64,000 nucleotides of DNA from Costus lasius. Its lineage: Eukaryota; Streptophyta; Magnoliopsida; Zingiberales; Costaceae. A program made the position numbers and the translations under genes. Below, piece by piece: positions 56,501-64,000 of the stretch. Below the pieces are notes generated by a model. That model searched no databases. It saw only the letters and a program-made list of their open reading frames with translations, and was not told the origin of the DNA. Each line of letters starts with the position of its first letter. Within the stretch, counting starts at the first letter, position 1. Location: assembly GCA_027563935.2 (NCBI GenBank), contig CM050454.1, forward strand, positions 5,422,001 through 5,486,000, in the 5' to 3' direction.

Positions 56501-59119
56501 TTGTCGCTTCGTGGTCCTAAATTATCTATTGGTTTAAAATATTTTACAATACGAACAATCTTATCTAAAAGCTCATCTACTTATTTATACTCAGACTAAT
56601 AGAAATTAAATTTAGCTGATAGGGTGCTCTTGTCCTTTGTTGGTTGATAAAGACAACCATACTTTTAAACCTACAAAAAGATTTCTTTGATGCAAGGTTT
56701 GCAAGATCAGGCCAAACTGTGTACTGATCCACTATATCGGTTCTGTCCGGACAGAACTAACATGGACTGAGGCAAGCAGCTTCGTTTGCAGTCAGTGAAA
56801 AACTACTTTGTTTTGCTCTCAAGTGGGAGAGGATGGCCAATGGTAGCACATATGGGAAGAATGAGAAGAAGAGGGAAATATAGGGTGAGGGGAAAAGTTC
56901 AGGGGAGAAGGCACAGAATTTCCACCAATCTCACCAGCCTACGCCTCTGGCTCCACTCTACTACTATGCGAGTGGGAGAGATAATGGTATGCACTACATA
57001 TTAATGGTCCACCTACATCGCTCTGCATTGGTACAGATATTGTCCTGGAACTGGGATAAGGTTGGATCGGTTCATACCACCCATACCGAGTGGTGTGGAC
57101 CCATGTTTCAATCGTTGCTTTGATGTTTATTAGTGTCAGATTGAATGGTCCTTTGATCTTTGGTGACTTTTGTCAATATGAGAGATTATGTAACCCTTTC
57201 TTTATATTTCTTTTTTCTAATAATTGAAAATTTTAATAATTCATTTTGTTCTAGAACTCAGTTCATGCATTCCCTTCTTTCTTTCTTGATATTATTCAAT
57301 AAAGTCGCTCATACAAGGAATGCACTTGCAGTGTCTTTCAGAAATTTTGGTGGCCAATTCAGGTATTCAAAAGCTTCAGCTAAACAGCACAGGCCTCGGT
57401 GATCAGGTTGTTTTGTTTTCTTTGCTATATCGATTGTTTCTTTTCATACAGAAAGCAGCGCATCAAACTGTTAATATCTAAATTCTGAATATATAATGCA
57501 GGGTGCAAAGGCAATTGCAGATATGTTGAAACAGAATACAATTTTGCGTGTGCTGGAACTTAACAATAATATGATTGACTACTCTGTATGTGGTTCTGGT
57601 TGGTCAATCTTTAGTGTTTTAAGATCGTTACCTGTTGCTCAAATTGTTTTTGATCTTTTACACTTTGGTTTTTATTGTGAAACTGTGTAGGGTTTTGCAA
57701 GTATTGCTGAAGCACTGCTTGAGAATAAGACGATTCGGTCAATACATCTCAAGTTAGTGGCACTCGAACACTAAAATTCTCCCCTAAAATGTTTCTTTTC
57801 TTGTAGATCCCATCACTTCACCCTTTTCTTGCTTTCTTGTGTCTGTAGCACCAAGTATTTCTCATCAAATATATAACTCTGTTTCCAATCTTAATATAGT
57901 GGAAACTATGGGGGTGCTCTTGGTGCAGCAAGTCTCGCTAAAGGAATTGAGGGAAACAAGTCTTTAAGGGTGTGAACTGAACTCATCTCAAACTCTATGA
58001 AATTGAACTTTTGATTTATTGTTAATTTTCTTGAGTTCTATGCTTCTATGCAAATGAGATTTCCAGAGTCTTTAAAGGAAAATTTGATTCTTGAGCGCTG
58101 CAAATTAAATTACCATTCTTCCATACTTGCATATGTAACAAACCACTTTATCTATTTTTAGAAGTTCTCGTTCTGTTTTCTTATCATGCTTCATATCCTG
58201 CTATGTGATGTTCTTTCTCTGACTGTATTGCTATCCAGTGTATATGTGCCTACAGCATACTCCACCCAGAATAAGTAAAAAACGAACTCCTGATTTTGAT
58301 AATAAGGATTTTTTGTTTTTAAATGTGAAGTGGTCAAAGTTATCCATCAAATCATGGGCTGTTTGGGAAGGGAGACCGGAAGGTGTTGTGCTGTCATCAC
58401 ATAAGCAACACCTTTAGAGGTAGTATCATTTTCTACCATGTCGTTAACTGATACTAATGTTGCTAGATGAGAAGGTCTAATGGGATTAAGATAATTGGCA
58501 TAGATGTTCATCAAAGCAGAAGATGATTTTAAACACTATAATAGTATTTGTAGAATGAAATTTTAATAAATCTAAGCTAATGTTTTGAATGATTATAAAA
58601 ACTAGCTACAAATAACGGGGTTTTCTCTTGTTCTGCGTGGAAAATGTATAAGCGTGTCAGCATGCTTCATTTGAATAGTGGAAGAATGACAGGACTGTTG
58701 AGAATATGCAAGTTCATATGATGAAAACTTAATTATTAGGTTAAATATTATTAGGCATTTGAATTTCACTCAAGCATAAATTTTGTAAATATTGTTTTTG
58801 TATGTAAGTTCTATTGTTAAAATCACTACCAGGAACTTCATCTCCATGGAAATAGCATTGGGAATGAAGGTGTTCGAGCATTAATATCGGGTTTATCTGC
58901 CCATAAAGGTACTGATTTTGTTTGTTTATTTATTATATTTGTCTGTCATACATATTAAATTATCTTATTCTAGCTGCATGTTGTACAGGAAAAATAACAC
59001 TTCTAGATATTGGCAACAATGAGATTGGTCCAAAAGGTGCCTTTACTGTCGCTGAGTATATCAGGAAAACCAAATCCTTGCTTTGGTTGAATCTTTACAT
59101 GAATGACATAGGTGATGAG
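53188..59119 (+). CDS. EMB2004: EMB2004-like chloroplast RNI/LRR protein, exons 1-10 (3' end outside the window)
   Basis: Joined exons: 53188-53533, 54166-54378, 54579-54637, 54785-54922, 57332-57406, 57502-57585, 57691-57752, 57900-57969, 58833-58908, 58989-59119, all GT..AG and frame-consistent, giving 418 residues. The N-terminus is Ser/Arg/Ala-rich with few acidic residues, like a chloroplast transit peptide, with a hydrophobic stretch (VPAGAFVVATFGVLWKVV) near 107-124. From about residue 200 there are ribonuclease-inhibitor-type leucine-rich repeats: VDFSGNGITAAGLKAFDGVL, LNLSGNDIGDEGAK, LQLNSTGLGDQGAKAIADML, LELNNNMIDYSGF, LHLHGNSIGNEGVRAL, LNLYMNDIGDE. Order and wording match Arabidopsis EMB2004 (AT1G10510), a chloroplast protein needed for embryo development, as I recall it. 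The remaining repeats must lie beyond 64000. Confidence 0.9.
54166..54378 (+). CDS. EMB2004: EMB2004-like exon 2
   Basis: After TTCTTGCAG it encodes VLWKVVEKLLMPKPKGSTSG through FSKELRTFRTVDMS, with a phase-1 donor GTCAGC. Confidence 0.9.
54579..54637 (+). CDS. EMB2004: EMB2004-like exon 3 (59 bp)
   Basis: A short exon between TTTGTTAG and GTCAGT, reading GRNFGDDGLFFLAESLGYNQ when joined. It begins the first repeat. Confidence 0.88.
54785..54922 (+). CDS. EMB2004: EMB2004-like exon 4
   Basis: AAEEVDFSGNGITAAGLKAF through LNLSGNDIGDEGAK; one and a half RNI repeats between TATTCCAG and GTAACT. Confidence 0.93.
56059..56422. mobile_element. hAT-type MITE with exact 8-bp target duplication
   Basis: CATGTAGC occurs directly outside both edges (56051-56058 and 56423-56430). 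The left end TAGGAATGGCAAGG resembles hAT termini; the right end GTTTTTTGCCTCAG is only weakly inverted. The 364-bp interior carries AACCCAA, CCCGA and GGGTTT motifs like the copy at 35285. There is no coding. Confidence 0.78.
56690..57110. repeat. GGTACC-type dispersed repeat with its own core
   Basis: Left end TGCAAGGTTTGCAAGATCAGG. Right part: GGTACAGATATTGTCC, GGTTCATACCACCCATACCG and CATGTTTCAATCG. The purine-rich core (about 56770-56960) differs from the cores of other copies. Confidence 0.45.
57332..57406 (+). CDS. EMB2004: EMB2004-like exon 5
   Basis: CLSEILVANSGIQKLQLNST then GLGDQ, between ACTTGCAG and GTTGTT. Confidence 0.93.
57502..57585 (+). CDS. EMB2004: EMB2004-like exon 6
   Basis: GAKAIADMLKQNTILRVLEL then NNNMIDYS, one RNI repeat between TAATGCAG and GTATGT. 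Confidence 0.94.
57691..57752 (+). CDS. EMB2004: EMB2004-like exon 7
   Basis: GFASIAEALLENKTIRSIHL, ending with two bases of the next Asn codon before GTTAGT. Confidence 0.92.
57900..57969 (+). CDS. EMB2004: EMB2004-like exon 8
   Basis: It completes N, then GNYGGALGAASLAKGIEG and NKSLR, between TTAATATAG and GTGTGA. Confidence 0.92.
58833..58908 (+). CDS. EMB2004: EMB2004-like exon 9
   Basis: ELHLHGNSIGNEGVRALISG then LSAHK plus one base, between CACTACCAG and GTACTG. The preceding intron (57970-58832, 863 bp) holds nothing recognised. Confidence 0.93.
58989..59119 (+). CDS. EMB2004: EMB2004-like exon 10, last in the window
   Basis: GKITLLDIGNNEIGPKGAFT, VAEYIRKTKSLLWLNL, YMNDIGDE, between TTGTACAG and GTACGG. 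The next repeat (GAEKI.. type) is not found to 64000. Confidence 0.93.
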
Positions 59120-61499
59120 GTACGGTCAGTTACATTTATTATTGACTTTCTTTCTGTCACCTCCTTGATAAATTGCGTAAATTTTATAATAATCTCATCG
59201 ATGCATATGGACATTTAGGCATTTGAAATAAATATATTATCTTCACTTCATTTCTTACAGGTGAGAAACATTCACATAAGTATCCTGCAATTGATCAATG
59301 TTTTTAAACAAATTTAAATACTTTAAAATATTAAAAAGTCTTGAAATACATGACAAATATTCTTCTGCTAAATACTTATGTGCTTAATGGTGGGACAGTC
59401 CACAACATTGCATTCTCCAAAGCATCGAAACCTATTTTATTACGTAGATTAACTACCACTACATCAAATTATCATGTAGAGTTTTTGATTAATTGGTATT
59501 TTGCATAGCATTCATACTTATGACCAACATCTACTAATTTCTTCATCTCTAATATGGGCAGCATTTGTAACACATGTTAAGGTTTTAAAAACCTGTCTGA
59601 GCCATAGAATGATTGTCTCATTCTAGTTCCACACAATGATATTGCATGCCCACCCCTCTGGTTCTATTCCACAAGGTTAGTTTAACATATAAAAATTTTG
59701 TTCTTAGGATCAAATAATACTAAAACTAACTTAAGTTTGAATGACGAGAATAAAGGATATTGAATTGTGATGCCTTCTTAGTAGGAGATTCTCTACTAAG
59801 GTTAACTTAGTAGTCACTCCTACTATATTTGAAACAAATGCTATTTATCAGTAAAGCTTTGTGCAGGGAACCATAAAGTCATCAACTACGTTGCCACTAT
59901 AGTTTCATTTCAAAGTCTTCTAAGACAAGTGGTATTGATATATTGATTCCCACTTGATAGCAAATTGTTGTGGTCCATGACTTGCGCTAAATAGCCAAGA
60001 AAATAGTGCGCACTAGAATTGTTATGACCACTAGAATTTGATATCAATAAACATACAAAATGTAGTGAGATGCCTTTGATCCATAATTTGTCTTGGTCAT
60101 GATGATCCATCAGAATTAACATTATGTAAGTTAAATTGCATCTCTTTTAGTTGTTGAATGTGTCATGTTGCTAGTTTGACTCCACGTATCTTAGAGCTTC
60201 TTTTCTTGTAGTATTGTTTGTTATTTTCAGCCCTATTTTTATTGGAACTATGATGTTTCATAGATCCATGACATGATGTTTTGTTGAGTCAAGGAGACAT
60301 AAGTCTTACCATTTGCCCCTCCAGCTCCAATATCACCCCATCTAGCTCTACCATTATCTTCTCTAGTTACTATCAAACATTGTTCAGATCATGGCGGGGC
60401 TACATGATGAAGAGCTATTTTTGAAAAGGATGAGGTTGCATCATCTTGGGCTTCCTCATTGATAAAAGATGGCTGATCAATCAACGCTTTCACTTTTTTT
60501 TGTCTCAAGAAACAAAAATTTCTTGTTCATAACCATTCATGATCAAACTAGTTGGGTTAATTGATCCAGTTGTCTTTGCACTAACCTCGACCCTGACTAT
60601 AATGCGAACAAGAATAAGAGGGTTGTTTCTATTGCTGGGAACATGCTAATGTTTTTCATTCTATTTGTACGTTATCTTCTAGTTGCTCAGCTACACCTTT
60701 ATTAACAGTAATAGTTACTTGAGAAATATATTATGAGAGATGAAGTAAACCTTCTAGCTTGTTTATTATTTGGATCTTCTTCATTGTATGAAGACCATAA
60801 TTGACCATCACATTATCAAGTCTTCCTTTGTGCTAGACAAAAAAATAAGTTAAAAGGGCCAACAACTTTCACTAACTCGTGCTTGCTCTTCTTGTTGCAT
60901 AATTCGCAACTTTAGGTACATGTTGTACACTAACTTCTTGAGTTGATTGTAGGAGAGAATGTTGTAAACTTTTATGTTGATCAATGTGAACTTTGACTAG
61001 TTATAGTAACAAGTTACAACCACTTGACTATGTTGTTTGTGCTAGGATTCAAATAACAGTTTTGTATAAGATTTAGACTCGTATCCCAAATTGCAACCAT
61101 CACTCTATTATTAATTTGAAATAGATATGCATTATTCCATTACAAATTTTAAACAATTATTAAGTTATTACATAGATAATAATAATGTTTAAATAGTTAT
61201 TTGAATCCATTTTATATAATTCATTGCTTCACTCTTACTATCACCAAACGACATTAATTTCTCAAAACACATCTTTCAATTGCCATAGCCACTTATTTTG
61301 TATTTATCTCAATGCTAATACATTTAGTAGTGCTTGGATTTGGGTCTTATTTGCACCTGAACTAGTATTAATACTCTGAATTCAGGTAAAATGTTGCAAG
61401 TTAAATCTTAGATTAGTTGACTATGAATTTAGATGAATAAAACAAATATAAGTAAATTATTAGCTTTATAATTGCATTAATTTATTGCCCTGTTTGCAT

Positions 61500-62250
61500 C
61501 ATTTATCTTCAATGGTGGATATTGATGTATTGATTATGCTTCAAAGGACTCAGACATGATGACAGTGATTTCCCTCTTGGCTTCTTGAGTTGCATGATAG
61601 ACCTTTCCATCATTGTTCCTTTTTTCATGGCAACACCGCATAAAATGACATAGACACCATAGTAACTGTAGTATCATGCATAGTATCCCAAAATTGCATA
61701 CTAAGAACATGATTCTTGCTCAGATGCATAGCCTTAAACTATGCCTTTTTAAAAGAACTTTCAAGCTAAGGATCAAAAGCGCAGTTGTCTTGCGATGTAA
61801 GATCTCTTCTTTTTAAAATATTTGGATTAAGGAGAGAAGTTATTGGTGGCTGTAAATGAAACTAGTGATGACTTATACCCTTTTAAATATTTTCTTCGCT
61901 AAATTGGGGTTGTCAATTTTCTCTATCATCATGTTGACATAGTGTAGCGTGCATGAGGTCTAGAACATACTAGGGTAATCTAGTTTGGTGAGCTTGACAG
62001 TCTTGAAGTTGGTGCCATTATTATATCATAATTGCATAATGTGATGGGATCTATCTCCACTACATTCTTTGTGAGATGATAGATGTACACTGCATCATGG
62101 TAGTAGGATTAAGAGTTCATTGACTTGTAAAAGATCACTTTTGTGATTGTAGAGAAGAAAGCTAATACTCATCTAGGTTAAACTAGTCTGTTCAACATGG
62201 CATCAGAGTTACATAAAAAATAACCCATTTTTCTTTCATCCTCTAGATCC
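61500..62250 (-). pseudogene. Degenerate hAT transposase (DUF659-type)
   Basis: Translating the - strand across frames gives transposase-like blocks in the proper order: FYKSMNS near 62120, NNGTNFKTVKLTKLDYPSMF near 62000, SCTLHYVNMMIEKIDNPNLA then KKIFKRV near 61940-61880, and KVYHATQEAKREITVIMSES near 61590. hAT transposases have the matching pattern of a DUF659 core, a cysteine-histidine block and a later YHAM.EAK helix. There are many frameshifts and stops, so it is dead. Outer borders and terminal repeats were not found. It lies antisense in an intron of the EMB2004-like gene. Confidence 0.72.
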
Positions 62251-62763
62251 ACATTTGGTATTCCTCTACTTCATCATCAAGATAACCTCCAACTATAATT
62301 GGAATTTGGATCTAGGTCTAATCTCTTGGATTTTGGATACTATAGTTTAGTATATGTCATGTAGTGAAATGCAATTGAAATGAAACCATTTGTGATATTT
62401 CCTAATTAGTGTTCAAAGTTGGCATTATCTATACACATCTATTTGTTTGCCTAGGATAGAATGACTCTAGGGTTAGATTGGCATCAATCAATCACCCATT
62501 CTCTATCCATGTCCAAAGAGGTCTTCGATGCAACCTTAACATGAACTGTCTTGTTGATCCTGCACGTGTGCTAGCATTGTTGCCCATCATATATGCAACC
62601 AAGGTGGTTTTGTCCTTGCTTATGCTCCCACACCCATTGTTGAAGCCTATCTTATAGTTGGATCTCTTACGCTGAGTTTCATTAGAGGATAGAAATCAGG
62701 AAGGAAAGTAAAAAATGATAGAAAAGAAATTAGGATGGAAAGGAAAATTATTTTCTTTTTTAG

Positions 62764-63627
62764 GACCTGTGTTTCATTGAGAGGAAAGAAAACAAGATAA
62801 ACTCATTTTTAAAACTATATATATTATGCATAATAAATAAATAATTAGTAAGACAGACACCCCTTCTCCAACATCCTCTCCCATGGCGACACCCACATCC
62901 GCTCTCTCACTGTCCGCCTAAGAAAACCGTCCTCTCGCGCCCCCCCCCCCCTCGTCCTCCTCCGCTCCTCCACCCTGCTGCCGTTTCCATCCCAATATAC
63001 CCCGATACCTCCCTCTCTTGGCTCCAGTGCTCGCTCTGCCGTATCTCCTGCCATGCCCAATCCGGCCCTATCTCTAACCCTTCCTCAGCCACTTACTGCA
63101 ATGTCTCCTGCTCATCCTTAGCCTACACCGAGCTTGAGTCTACTACCCTCAACCCCGCTGCTTGCTCCAACTCCGGTGATCTCTGCATCTACCAGGCCAG
63201 CTACGGCGACAACTCCTTCTCTGCATCTACTAGGCCACCGTTAGCTTCCCCCTCGTCGGAAGCCTCAATGACGGCAATGGAAGAGTTGGAGGTGTTGTTC
63301 TCGGCCTCAGCCGAGGAAGCCTCCGAGAGGAGGGCTGTGGGAATGTGAGCTCGGGTGAGAGAGGAGAGCTATGGGAAGGCGAGTTCGGGTGAGAGAGGAC
63401 TGTAGGAGGACGATGTGTTTTTGGCTGTGAGAACACGAGATCGGGCAAGGATGAAAATCTCATTTCTGCCCGATTTGGAGAGAACGGTTTGAGGGGAAAG
63501 TTGGGCTTTGTGCTCCCCCTATAGAATAATACATTGAAGAAGATTTAATCCTTAAAAAGACAAATTGAACCTCAAATGATGACTTTTGCATCTCTTTCCT
63601 TTCCCTCTCTCCAGTGAAACACACTGA
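62764..63627. mobile_element. PIF-like cargo element carrying an aspartic-protease fragment
   Basis: The left end GACCTGTGTTTCATTGAGAGG mirrors the right end, which on the other strand reads TCAGTGTGTTTCACTGG. TAG lies outside both ends as a possible 3-bp duplication. The arms continue with GGAAAG-type purine blocks, as in 8955-9084 and 39370-40443. The interior is GC-rich and contains gene-derived sequence at 63004-63325. Borders are provisional because a 70-bp direct repeat overlaps the right end. Confidence 0.55.
63004..63325 (+). pseudogene. Captured fragment of a plant A1 aspartic protease
   Basis: The frame from 63004 reads DTSLSWLQCSLCRISC, then NPSSATYCNVSCSSLA, AACSNSGDLCIYQASYGDNS to 63222. 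The spacing of W-L-Q-C..C, Y.NVSC and C-Y-..YGD is that of nepenthesin-like plant aspartic proteases (AED1/CDR1 type). The catalytic DTG motif reads DTS because of a small deletion relative to DTGSDLSWLQC. A second piece in another frame at about 63273-63322 reads GNGRVGGVVLGLSRGSL, like the G..GLLGLGRG block. The N-terminal part, the second catalytic Asp and the C-terminus are absent. It is a transposon-borne gene fragment, not a working enzyme. Confidence 0.75.
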
Positions 63628-63696
63628 TAGAATAATACATTGAAGAAGATTTAATCCTTAAAAAGACAAATTGAATCTCAAATGATGACTTTTGCA
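63521..63696. repeat. 70-bp direct repeat (63521-63590 and 63627-63696)
   Basis: ATAGAATAATACATTGAAGA and the following 50 bases occur twice with one difference (GAACCTC against GAATCTC). The period is 106 bp, with 36 bp of TIR-like sequence between the copies. Confidence 0.95.
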
Positions 63697-64000
63697 ATTC
63701 TATCTCTTTGCTTCTAATGTTGGTTGTATATAGAGTGTTCACTTGCACTGGGCAACATTAGGGTTGCCAGCATTGTGATGTTGCTTCAATCCTGTGTTGT
63801 CACAATGATTGCACAATTAGTGGTGATAGTTGCGGGCAAATTTGTGAGCGTGTTATCGCCTAAGGTCAACATTTATGTTTAAGGAACCTGCAATGTTGAT
63901 TACCAAGTCAGAAAGAATTTGATTTGTTGTAGAGATTGTGATTTGATGTGCTCGAATGAAGCTAGGGGTGGTATTGTTGACTGAAACATTGAAGAACAGT

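Larger units (their letters stand above)
54923..57331 (+). other. EMB2004-like intron 4 (2.4 kb) with two repeats
   Basis: Contains the hAT-type MITE 56059-56422 and a GGTACC-type repeat at about 56690-57110. Frames at 55517-55723 and 57160-57402 are intronic. Confidence 0.7.
59120..64000 (+). other. EMB2004-like intron 10, at least 4.88 kb, repeat-filled
   Basis: No further exon of the LRR gene is visible. A short GGTACC-type fragment (AAGGTTTTAAAAACCTG near 59580), a hAT transposase pseudogene and a cargo element with an aspartic-protease fragment lie inside. The rest is unassigned. Confidence 0.6.

Overview
The window is plant nuclear DNA: long AT-rich introns with GT..AG boundaries, LTR retrotransposons, MITEs, a nuclear tRNA gene and plant-specific protein families (PPR, CONSTANS-like B-box/CCT, EMB2004-type RNI-LRR, class III peroxidase). 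The very GC-rich first exons of the B-box and LRR genes fading into AT-rich later exons, and the style of the repeats, suggest a monocot, perhaps not a grass. That placement is inference; I cannot name the species.

Layout. (1) 158-5484: a decayed Ty3/gypsy chromovirus with 205-bp LTRs, just upstream of the first recognised exon of (2) an intron-rich pentatricopeptide-repeat gene on the + strand, 6062-33436, the counterpart of Arabidopsis At1g76280. Eleven exons are recognised, all divided by phase-0 introns; the 5' end is not identified. Its introns carry a 2.55-kb gag-only LTR element with an exact 5-bp target duplication (14137-16690), an 865-bp alternating purine-pyrimidine tract, a hAT element with an exact 8-bp target duplication (27287-28468), a tandem intron duplication and many copies of a GGTACCGGTAC-rich dispersed repeat. 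(3) 33437-37176: intergenic DNA with three MITE-like elements. (4) 37177-37260: tRNA-Leu(CAA), facing (5) a two-exon CONSTANS-like gene on the - strand (37392-38811), whose last 87 bp are tandemly duplicated beyond the stop and whose upstream DNA carries a PIF/Harbinger-like element bearing two G-boxes. (6) 40672-41043: a nearly complete inverted-repeat MITE.

(7) 42344-48330: a class III peroxidase pseudogene (- strand) split by a Ty1/copia element (43390-47933) whose insertion site also lost about 70 peroxidase codons and half of the 5' LTR. A second, solo-LTR-like insertion breaks the C-terminal part. (8) 48545-52010: a foldback MITE split by a 3.15-kb solo LTR with exact ATATT target duplication. 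(9) 53188 to beyond the window: the first ten coding exons of an EMB2004-like chloroplast RNI/LRR protein gene (+ strand). Its introns contain a 364-bp hAT-type MITE, a hAT transposase pseudogene and a cargo element carrying an aspartic-protease fragment.

The three apparently functional protein genes (PPR, CONSTANS-like, EMB2004-like) do not form a pathway cluster. Two would act in organelles and one in the nucleus. Most of the remaining sequence is nested transposon debris, and the most interesting signals are how these elements are built, what they carry and what they interrupted.
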